Source: Cladopsammia gracilis (lineage: Eukaryota > Cnidaria > Anthozoa > Scleractinia > Dendrophylliidae). Taken from it: a stretch of DNA of 64,000 nt. The notes beneath the pieces are model-generated. The model saw only the letters and a program-made list of their open reading frames with translations, did not search any database and was not told where the DNA came from. The stretch covers positions 199,001 to 263,000 of the forward strand of contig JAJGOT010000435.1 of NCBI GenBank assembly GCA_022457155.1, written 5' to 3'. Below are positions 35,201 to 47,200 of this stretch, one piece after another. The translations under genes and the position numbers were made by a program. Every line of letters starts with the position of its first letter. The stretch's first letter is position 1.

Positions 35201-38200
35201 TCAATATTAGTATATTGATTGATATTATTGAATATTCCCATTTTTATTTTATAATTATATTTTTTCATCAAAATTCTTAGTAACTGATTTTTGTTCTTTA
35301 TCTAAAAACAAGAATTCATAAGGTCTAAGTTTATTAAAAAGATTTGGATCAATCAAATTTTCTTTTGCAATAAGATTCAAATGATTTTTAGAAACTGGTG
35401 GATATAATATCATATGAGAACAATTTAATCTTAATTTTGAGGGTACATCATAATAACTCTGACTTAGATAAATAGGACTAATTCCATGATGTCTTCCATC
35501 AGTATAATGATTTGCTATTTTTTTCTGAATTCCATCTGTAGCATTAACAAGATCGTCAAATATAACAATTTTTCTATTATCTTCTGGATATTCTGTTGTT
35601 TCCATTATATCTTCTGGAAATTCTAAAACATCATATCCAACTTTTTCACTAATTTTAGACATTATTTTTTTAAGATCTTGTAATTTTTCTTGATTATGAT
35701 TAGGACCATAATAATAAATTTTATCATAGTAAACTAATGGGGATCTTATCATATGCATTAGAGTATTTGTTTTTCCACAACGGGTTTGACCAGCAATAAG
35801 CATTCTATAATCTTCATCTAAGAAATCACATAGTTTTTTAGACTTTATTTTTTGATTCGAATCGTAATTTGGGATTTTCATACTTTTTTTTTTTATTATA
35901 ATGCTAGATAATTGAAATAAAATTAAATGTTATTTTTACAAATATTTATATAATCTTATAATAAAAATGAATTTAGAAAATGTCAAAAAGTATGCAGATT
36001 CAGAATATAAAGGATATAAAATATCTAAAGCTGTTACTGCAGCTAAAAATGAAGTGAAAGACAAAGGTCAAATCCGTGATGTTGTTATGAGTGAATATTT
36101 TAAGACATTAAGAGAACCATTAAAAGAAACTATTGTTGAACAACAGAAGAAGACAGATGAAAAACAGGATAAAATAATTGAGCAGTTGAAAGAAAATCAA
36201 TTAGCTATTACTAGTGGTTTAAATCAATTAACATTAGCTACTGGAAAAAATCTTATAGAATTAGAAGATAAACCTTTTACATCAAAATCATTATTAGATA
36301 CTGAAATTGAAGATAAACCTTCTACATCAAAATCATTATTAGATACTGAAATTGAAGATGAAATATCAATAGAAAAATATGATTTGGATACACACTTTCA
36401 TAATAAAGAATCAGTTGATATATTAGATAAATATGGTTATAATTTACCTTCAACTTATAAAAATATTGAAAATATTAGTGAACATATAAAAGATGTTAAT
36501 AATGTAATTAAAGAATTAAAAGTCTCATCAAATATAGCTGATATTTCAACAGATGAAAATGGTATTAAAAAAGCTGAACCCAAAGCAAAAAATCCTAAAC
36601 CAGATACTTTAGAAAAAATAAAAGAGTTTAATCTTTTAAATACTTTTAAAGAAAGATTGATAATAATTGAATTAAGTCGTGGAATAAAAGGTAAAGGATT
36701 AGGTATTCGAAGATATAAACAACCAAGAAGAAATGCTTATAAAATTCAAAATAATCAATATGGTGGATTAATGATTGATTTACCAAACTTAATGAAAAAT
36801 TTAAAACTGAATGCTTATCGTGGTGGTAAATTAATCTATGAAGCAGATGCTGATAAATCTCTTATAAGCCTATTAACAAAGAGATACAATCCTAAAACAA
36901 AATATTCAATGAATGCTGTAAAAATATTTAATGATTTAAATATGCTAAGTAATATGCCACCTCATAAGTCATCAGGAAAATCTAAAATGGTCGGATCAAG
37001 TATTACTTATTATCAAGATCCAAAAGAATTAACAGATAGATTAAAGGTATTAATTGGTTCAATAGCTGCTGGGAATAATTCACCAGTTATAAGAAATGAT
37101 ATTTCACAAATCAATGATGAATTATTAAGAATAGAAGCTATTGATAAAAAATTACATGAAAAAATGTATAATAAATGGGTAAAATCTTAGATTTTAATAC
37201 TTCAATTAGTATTAAAATCAAAAAAAGATTATATAACTTTTTATGCTTTTATAAGCATTTTTCCAGATGAAGTGTATAATTCAATTTCTTTTTCATGTAA
37301 AACCAAAGCATTAATTGTATAATTACTTCCTGGAGCATCATTTAACTCATATCTAAAAGTTAGTGAAACAACACCATCTTTAACATCTTCATCTTGATTT
37401 CTAAGATCAAAATATAACATCCCAAAAAGATTTTTGAAATTTGTTCTATTAATTATTGGTCCACTTAGTAAATCATTATAAGCTGAAGAATATGACATTA
37501 ATGTTCTATAAAGTCTCGATTCCTCTTTTGATGTCATTTCCAATTGAGGATAATATATACTGTTGTTTACTTCTAATTGAGCTCTAGTAAAATGACGATT
37601 ATTTGCACCAATACTGAATGTTTTAAAAGTGAAAATATTTTGTTCCTGATTTCCATAACTTGCTGTAGGTACCACCCATATGAAAACATGCCTTGGTCTT
37701 CTAATTCCTGTAGTTATACGAAAGTAGCTATGAGTTGATGTTGTTTGTAATATTTCACTATGTTCTCTTAGGTAAGTCCATTTTTTTGGTTTTAAATAAT
37801 TTTCAAGATACATCTTCAGTCCTTCTCCATTAAACATAATTTTCGGACACCATAATCGTAAATTAGTGATAATGACTTTTGAATTTGGAGCATCAGTACC
37901 ATCCCTAAAAACAATATTATTATCATCTTCTAATTTTAATAAAATATTCATTTTGATATTAGGATGAAGATTATTTTTAAAAGCTGCAAAATAACTATAT
38001 AAATTCAGAGGAATTGAAAAAACAGTCTCATTTCCACCATCTGTTAATTTTTTTCGTTCACCAAACCCTTCATTATATAAAACTCTTAATTCTTTATCAG
38101 CTAATTGTTTCCGTGGTTCTGCAGTTCCTGTAGATGAATCTAAATAGAAAAATTGATCTTTTCCAATTGTATCTGCATAACTTTTAGTATATTTCAAAAG

Positions 38201-41200
38201 AGATAAAACATTTGATGTTTCATTAGCTCTTGTATTATTATATACAGTTATTCCATTACATTCAACTTGGATTTCATTAATGAAAGTATGACCATTAGTT
38301 GTGGTACAAAATGTATTAGTAGCACCAGTTCCTGCTGTTATTCCAGTCGTACTATCAGCAAGAGTTACAAGTTTAAACTTAACTTCTAAATAAGCATTAT
38401 ACCAATCAATTGGATTAGCTTCTGATGAATTATCAACTGTGAATCTATAATTATCCTTTACTTGTCTAGCATTATTTGGAACATTAGCATTTAATGGTGT
38501 TTCCAAATCATAATATGTATATTCATATCTCCTTACTAAATTCGGGCTTCTAAAATTTCCATTCATTTTATTTTAAGATTATATAAAAATTTTTTTTAAA
38601 GAAGATCTTTATAAACATCTTTGACATAAGAATATTTATCATTATTTTTTTGTAAAAGTTTAACAATTTTTTCACCTTTATTTTCTTTCGGTGGATTTTC
38701 TTTTTGTGGTATTACATAATCTTGAATTTCAGGAATAAGATCTTCTGGTATAGTTTCAATTTCAAGTTTCTTCTCTTTCTTTTTTGATGATTTAGGTTTA
38801 GGTTTAAATTTATCATAAATCGTTTCACCAATTAATTGTCCAGTTTTCTCACCAATCTTTTCAGAACCTTTTTCTACAAATTTTTCTGCTGCTGTTGAAG
38901 CAAGTTTAGATGCAGTTTTTCCAGTAAGTTTAGCTCCAATATTACTCAATACATCAAAAACACCACCACCTTTTGTCTCTGTATCTGTATAATAATCTTC
39001 ACCAGTATCATAATTTCTTATTCGTCTTTCCATTTTTTATTTTATACATTATAATATTATTTATTTTCTTTCACCAATAACAACAGTTAAACTTATATCA
39101 ATATCATTCAAATCAACTTCTCTATCTTGGTCATCTGTAATATAAAATTTCACTTCAAAAATTTCATTTCTATTTATTCTATTCCATAAGTAATTTATAG
39201 GTTGAATTTCAAATGGTAATGATCTTGTTTTTGTATTAGTTGAAAATGTGTATAATACATTTGATCGTTTTCCTGAGATAATACTATCAGATAATAAACT
39301 AGTTCTAATATATAAATTATCAATATCATTACTAATATTAGGAAAATTCTTTCCATATGCACTCTTCTTTAAAACTTTCTTTTCAAATCCTAATAATTTA
39401 CCAAAATTACCACTATTAGAAAAATCAATGTAATAATTTTCATTAAGAGCAATAAATACTTTATATGTTGTAAGATCAAAAAGTATATTAATACCATAAT
39501 TTTCTGTATTTCCAAGTTTACCTATTCTTTTTTGAATAAGAGTATTTATATCTTGATAATCATAAATACCTGATGGAAATACAATTGTTATATAAGTTTT
39601 ACCTTTATCTTTTGATATTTTCAATTCATTGTTTTGATACTCAGATCTAATATTATGCCAACTAGCAGTCATAGAAAGATGGTCTAATGCTAAATAATGA
39701 GTAGTGTTTGGATCCAATTTCAATTCAGGAGTAAATTTTAGAGTAAAATTACCTGGTTTATTTGATGGATTTTGTTTTTTAGCATCAAGACTTTTAAAAA
39801 CTAATACTCTATTCTGAATCATTTTATTTAATAACTTATATAAAATAATTTTTTATAAACTTTTCATTATAATCCTGATCATCAATTTTAAAAACTTTTA
39901 AAAGATTATAAAAAGATTTCTTATAAATATTATCAAGAAAATATAAACAGTAATAACCACATCTAACAGAATAGATATCTTGAATTGGATAACCTTTATT
40001 ATAAATAAAACCTAGATTTAATCTTTTTGCATGATCTATAATTTCTAATGGTGGTGGAAGCGAAAAAGAATCGAAATAGTAAATATATGGTGGTTTTATG
40101 AATTCTGCAACCCAATGAGTTCCTTGTCCTACTTTATCATCAAGATTAATTATACAACATCCTTTTTCATGAAAATGATCAATTGAGTCTCTAGAAAAAA
40201 TTCCTTTAAAATTTGGTATCTTAAGATAATCTATATATTCTAAAAGATCAAAATTACTGAGAGGAATATCTTTGAAAATAGGTTTTAAAGTATTGCTCCT
40301 AATACTGGAATTTGGTTGAATGGACTGTTCGGTCCTAGTAATAATCCTTGTCCTTTTTTTTTTTTTACCTTTCCCTTGTTGTTCCCATGTTCCAAAAAAT
40401 GGAGGTGGTTGATAAGGAATCATTCCTGGTCTAGCACTTACTTGTAATCCTTTTCCTTTTCCTTTTCCTGCTATTGGTACTTGTAATCCTTTTCCTTTTC
40501 CTTTTCCTTTTCCTTTTCCTGTTCTTGGAACTTGTAATCCTTTTCCAAATATTTTTGATGCTAATTCTATAGCCATAGGAATACCAATTGCAGCTAGAGT
40601 ACCTAAAAATCCTCCTTCAATTTGTCTTTGTGTTGGTTTAAAATATAATGCTCCATGTTTTTGTATAGCTTTATTTAAATCATCAATTTGTTTTTTTGTT
40701 AATTCTTTTTTAAGACTCATCAATTTAGATAAATATTCAGATGGAATATTAATTCCTTTACCAAAAATTTTATCAATTCCAAGTGATCCTAAAGCTGTTA
40801 AAGCACCCTGAGCAAGTGCTGGAGCTGCTTTACTAGCTGCTTTTGCAGCCATTGGAAGAACTTTTGAACCTATTGAAATAAGAGATCCAAACAAACTTCC
40901 ACCTTCTTTTACTACTTTTCTAATTTGTGTTTTTGTTATTTTAATATCAGAACCAACTCCATTAGTTTTAGCTTTATTAAGTTTATTAATTTGTGTTTTT
41001 GTCAACATTAATTCATCTGATCCAACTAAATTATTTTTAGTAATTCTTAAAGTAATCTCTGATCTATCCTTATAAGCTTTTGCTAATTTTTTTAATTGAG
41101 ATTCAGATAATTTTAATTTGTATGGAAAATAATTCGTCATTCTTTTTTATTTAATGAATTATATAAAAAGTGTAAAAGTTAAATTTTTTTATCTAAATAT

Positions 41201-44200
41201 ATAATAAAATGAAATCTTATTGTGTGAAAGAAAAAAAACAAACAGAATGTGTGAAACCAGAAGGTTATCAAACTGCTAAAAATGGAAGAAAAATGTATTG
41301 GTGTACTTGTGCTTCTTGTGGAATAAAAAAAACACGATTTGTTAAGAAACAGGGAAACTAATTCAGCCTTCTTCTTCACAAGCACAAGAAGGAGAAGGCT
41401 TGGGTGAATTAGCATTAACAGGTTTAACTCATGCTTTACCTTGGTTAGGTAAAAAAACAGTAGAAATGGGACGATATGGTATATCTGAAGCTATGAGAAA
41501 TAAAAACTTACAGAAAAAAGCAATTAATTATGGATTAAATAAATTAACTCCAATGATTCAAGATGTTGGTAGTAAAGCATTGGATGAAATATCAACAAAA
41601 ATAAGACCAAAATTAAAATATAAAACAAATAGAAAAGATCTAGACCAAGGAGGTAGTGTAGATATTCATAAACTCATTGGAAAATTGCCAAAACCAAAAG
41701 GTGGTTGGACTCCTGGAGAATATAAGTACATGGGTCCGTATAACCCTTTGAATGAACAATTAAGATATGATCCTGAAACAGGTGAAGTATTAGAATGGAT
41801 GGTTAAACCATATAATAAAGTAGATGAAATTGCTGCTTATCATGATATATGTTATGATATGGGAAAAAATAAGAATGAATGTGATAGACAAATGGTTAAA
41901 TCTTTAGATCTGATTCCATACGGTGAAATACCGAAATGGGGTCAAACGGCGAGATTTATTATAAATACTAAACAAAAACTTGGTTTGGGTTTACCAAAGA
42001 AGACAAAAAACGTAAAGCGGCGTTGAGTAATAATAGTGATTGGACTCAACAATTAGCCGATGAATTACATAAACCAATCACTAGAAACTTTTCAAAGAGA
42101 ACTGTAATATCAAATGGGATTGATGAAATCTGGGCTGCAGATTTGGTTGAAATGCAAAAGTTTAGTAAATGGAATAAAGGAATAAATTATTTACTGATGG
42201 TAATAGATATTTTTAGTAAATATGGATGGATTGAACCATTGAAAAACAAAAAGACTGAAAGTGTTAGTAAAGCATTTGATGATATATTTAAAAAAAGTAA
42301 ACGTAAACCAAAAATGCTTTGGACAGATAAAGGTTCTGAATTTATCAGTAAACATTTTAAGAAGGTCCTTGAAAAGAATAAAATCAAATTATATCATACA
42401 GAGAATGAAGAGAAATCAAGCATTGTTGAGAGATGGAATAAAACAATGAAAACCAGAATGTTTAAGATGTTTAGTGTAAATAACAATACTGTTTATTGGA
42501 ACATCCTTGATAAATTAGTTAATGATTATAATAAAACAAGACATTCTAGTATTAAAATGACTCCAATTGAAGCTAGTAAAAAAGAAAACGAAGAAAAAGT
42601 TTATGCTAATTTATATTCAGATTTAATTTATTTGAAACCTGGAAAAGTAAAATTTAAGGTTGGAGATTTCGTTCGTATATCAAAATATAAGAGACCTGTA
42701 TTTGATAAAGGATATACTCCAAACTGGACAGAGGAAATATTTGTGGTTAATGAAATATTAAATACAAAACCTATTACCTATAAAATTGTTGATTTAATGG
42801 GTGAAGAAGTAAAAGGATCTTTTTATGAAAAAGAGTTACAAAAAACAAAACAAGAAATATATAGAATTGAGAAAGTATTGAAACGAGACACCAAGAAAAA
42901 GTTAGCTTTAGTTAAATGGAGTGGATATCCTGACAAGTTTAATTCGTGGATTCCTTTGAGTGATTTAAAAGATTTTTGATACTATTGTAGTATTAAAAAT
43001 TGTTTCAAGCGACATAAAAAAAAAAGCCCATTAAGGGCTAATACTTTTTTTTTTATTTTAAAACAAATCCTGTGAATCACCTTCTTCATTTTCTTCATCG
43101 ACTTCATCATCACTTTCTTCTTTAATCATTAATAATGATTCTCTTGGTTTTAATGGTCTAACATAAACTTCATGAACTTTAACTTGAATAGATTTTACTA
43201 ATTTGGAAATATAAATACTCTCAATTATCAAAGCTAATTTCACTTTACAATATTGATTAAGATATTCAAATGGATCAACATTTTTATTTCCTTTTGTTTT
43301 AAACAAAGATAGAATTTTATTAGATTTTTCTGAATATATAAGTTTTGCATATAAAACTGGTGAAACACTATCATCATTTACTGTTTTAGGTCTTCCTTTT
43401 TTATCAGTAATTTCTTTCTTTTTATAATATAATATTTGCGATAAATTTTGAGATTCTTCAACACCAATTGTCTCTTCAAGATGATTATAACAAAGTTGTT
43501 GTATTTTTTCTAATGTTTTAAAAAACTTTTTTTCTTCTTTTGTTGGATCTTTATCTTTTTCCCATAAACAAATAGGAATAGTATATCCAACTAATTCTTG
43601 AGATTCTTGATTCTTTCTTTCAGATACACCAAAACTAAAAAGTAAAGGTGTTTCTATTATAAGAGGACCTTGCTTACCATTAGGATAAGTTGTTTCGATT
43701 TTAATACGATGATATTTCATCTTGGAATTCTTGACTTTATATTGTTTGGCTTCGTTAAAAATTAGATTTTCTTTAGAAATGTTTTCGGGAGATATAAGTT
43801 GCATTTTTATTATATATAAATATTTTTTTTTTTTAAATTATTTTTTTAAAAATTATAAATTTCAGCATAAAAAAAATCCCTAAAAAAGGGATATAATTAT
43901 TAATAAATATAATTAACTTGACTATCACTAACACTAACTCTAGCAGAATCAGAATCAGAATCAGAATCAGAATCAGAATAATCGGTTTGCCAATGAATAA
44001 TAACATCTTTTTCTTTAAAATAACTTTTAAAATCTTTAACAATTTTTCTTATTTCTTTAATTATTTCTTTATTATCTTTTCTCAATGAAAGTTTTCCCTG
44101 ACATTTATAAATATCTTCACGATATAATGATTTTCTATATTTTTTTTGTCTTAACATAATACTTTTAATTATGCTAAAACTTAAATAATTAGAATATGTA

Positions 44201-47200
44201 AAATCTATTAACTTTTCATAATTTAAAATTCCGAATTTTATATCATCACCTTCTATACAATATAAAACTTTTTTTTTATATTCTTCTTTCATTAAATATT
44301 TTCTAATATATTTTATTTCTTTTCTTATTCTATTCAAATATTTTCTTTTTGTTTGTCTATTTCATTACTTTTTTGACTTTTTTTAAAATATCTTAATATA
44401 TCTTTTATTTTTAAACTATTATCTGATATAATTTTATCTTCAATTTCTCTCTTTCTTAACTCATAAAATCTTCGATAATTAATATATATATTGTGAAAAT
44501 GAAGATCAATCATAAACATTTTACCATATAATATTTTATCAAAATATGTTACACCAAAAAGAGTGATAGGAATTGCTTTGTATTGCGTATTAACAGATTT
44601 GCTTTGTGAAGAATTCATTTTTATTTTATATAAATATTTTTTTTTTTTAAATTATTATTTTTTTTTCCGCTACAACTTAATTTCAAAACTCAATTAAAAT
44701 TATGATATTATAATTTCTTTTTTAACTAATTCCCACCATTCTTCATAAAAAGCTTTTGTTTCTTCTGAAAGTTTTAATGGTAATAATTCATCAACATTAC
44801 TATAACCTAGAATAATTAAAATCTTTTTTATAATAAAAGTGATATTAATTATTCTCTTTCTTTCAAACTGTGTATTTACTTTCTTAATTAAATTTGCATT
44901 ATCAATTTTATAAAGTATTTCATTTATCTTAGAAATATCATCATTTTTTATATCAAAAATGTTTTGTATTTCATTGATCTTTTTCTTAAAAAAATACTTT
45001 CTTTGATATACTGATTTTTTTCTATAACAACATCTTTCCCAATCAGATATATTAACATCATAATTTAATATTCTTTGAATTTGAAGACCACAATCACAAC
45101 AAACTTCAGCATAATCAATAATTTCTTTATTCTCATGTTTGCATTTTTCATATATTGGTTTATTTCTTTTTTTCTTTTTTTTGATTTTACTTTTTTCATA
45201 AGATCTTAATATGGAAGAATATAATTTAATCTCTTCTTCTGTATACATATTTAATCTTTTATTTTTTTAATTTTTTAAATTTTCTCTTTTATAAAATCTT
45301 TCTCTCTTATACCTTTTATATCTAATTTCTTCATCAAAATCTTCTATTAAAAAAAGTCTTCTTAAATATATTAATAAAATATCTTTTTTTGTGAAATTAA
45401 TCATTTTATTTTATATTATTTTTTTTTTATTTTCTCAAAGCTAAAGTATTAATTTTATTTTTACAAATCAGTCTTTTATCGTCATTTGCAGATAATGCTA
45501 CTTTATTCATTTTCATCGAGTAAATTTTATGTTCTTTACTTCTGATTATATTCATTGTTCTCATTTCTTCTTTTTCTGAGAATAAACATTTCTTGAAATC
45601 TTCAAATGTTATTTCCCTTTTAATAACATTTTTCTTAATTCCTTTACATTTCTTTACTTCAATGTCTTCAACTTTAAAAGAATAAAGCTTAGGTCTTAGA
45701 CCAACAAAATGTGTAATTTGTTTTCCACAAGCTTCATCTTTAAACATTCCTATTACTTTGTTATTAATTCCAGTTTTTATTCCAGATTCATGATTTTCTG
45801 GATAATCACTTGTATCAAACTTTTTTTTGATGTCTTTTCTTATATCATAATAAAAATCATCTGTATGAATTTCATACATTAATGAATCTGTATCTGTGAA
45901 TAATAATTCAGCTTTATTGGAATACTTCTCTCTAATATAATTATAATGAAAATCATACATATGAAATTTTGACAAATCAAGAACAGCTTGTCCCACATAA
46001 ATAGGTTTATTAAAATATATTTCTGTCTTTTTCAAATGAACTGCAATTAATTTTTGATCAAATATTGTTAATCGATCAAAATTAGGTTTTGATGACAAAT
46101 TAATAGCCTTTTTCTTATTATTTACTAATTGTATATTTTGTCTTTTTCTTATATTTTCAATTGTTTTACCAAATACAGAATTATTCATTAATTTAAAAAA
46201 ATCTTTTTCAAAAGAGTTTTTAGATTGTTTTCTTAATTCTGTATTTTTTTCAATATAAGGTTTCATCCATTCAGATTGATAAAATGATATTCCTCTGTGT
46301 ACTTTTTCAAGTTCAAGTCCTAATTCTAAACATTGTCTAAGATTTCTATAATGTATTATATAATTCTTTTTACGGTAAAAAGATCCAACAAGTTTCTCTA
46401 CCGAACCAAACTTTAATCTTTCTGTAGCAAGTGGATAATCATTATGTTCTTTCCATAGTTTTTTTGGATATTTAAGATCCACTTCAAAAATATAACCAAT
46501 ATTTGTAATTTTCTTTTCTAATATTTTTATTACATTTTCTTTTGTAAGATTTTTCATCCATTTAAAACCATGAGTTGGAAGTTTTTGTATCATTGACCAA
46601 CCATAAAGATTATTAGCATCAAGATATGTAATAAATTTTGATTCTTTATCAGGATTATAATTTTTCATATATTTATTGTTTGCTTCTGAATATCTTTTTG
46701 ATATATGAGTTATACCACCTCTAATTCCTTGATCAAACATCATTAACATATCATAATCATGTAATAATTCAAGTCTTTGTTCTGTTTCTTTAAGACATGC
46801 ATCCCAAGCTAATCCAGGAGATGAATAATAATGAGCAGGATCTAAATTATAATACTTTAAACAAGTTTTACGAAAGTTTTCAAATACATCAGCTAAAAGT
46901 AATACATCTGTTTTAAGATATAAATCATGATAATCTTTAATAGTTTTACAATTAAAAGAAGTCCAAACATTTTGTGCATGAGTATAATCCTCATCAGTTA
47001 TACCTTCATTATTTAATTTTGAATAGAATTCTTCTTTTGGAGGTAATTGTGTTTCTTTAAATTTTTCTAAAGAATTAACATAATCATAAGGATATACTCC
47101 TTTTCTTGTTAATAATTCTATATTATTATAGTGTCTTTTTATAGAATAAAAATCATCAGGTTGTAGATTATTAACAAGATTTGCTAAAGAAGTTAATAAA

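Noticed and set aside
39248..39433. Plus-strand ORF in the capsid block
   Set aside because: Antisense shadow of the penton gene.
44292..44372. Possible third -1 frameshift between the 94-codon and 145-codon ORFs
   Set aside because: The frame relation is -1 and the second ORF lacks an ATG at its edge, but the overlap has no X XXY YYZ heptamer in register, and an internal ATG at about 44292 gives a simple start.
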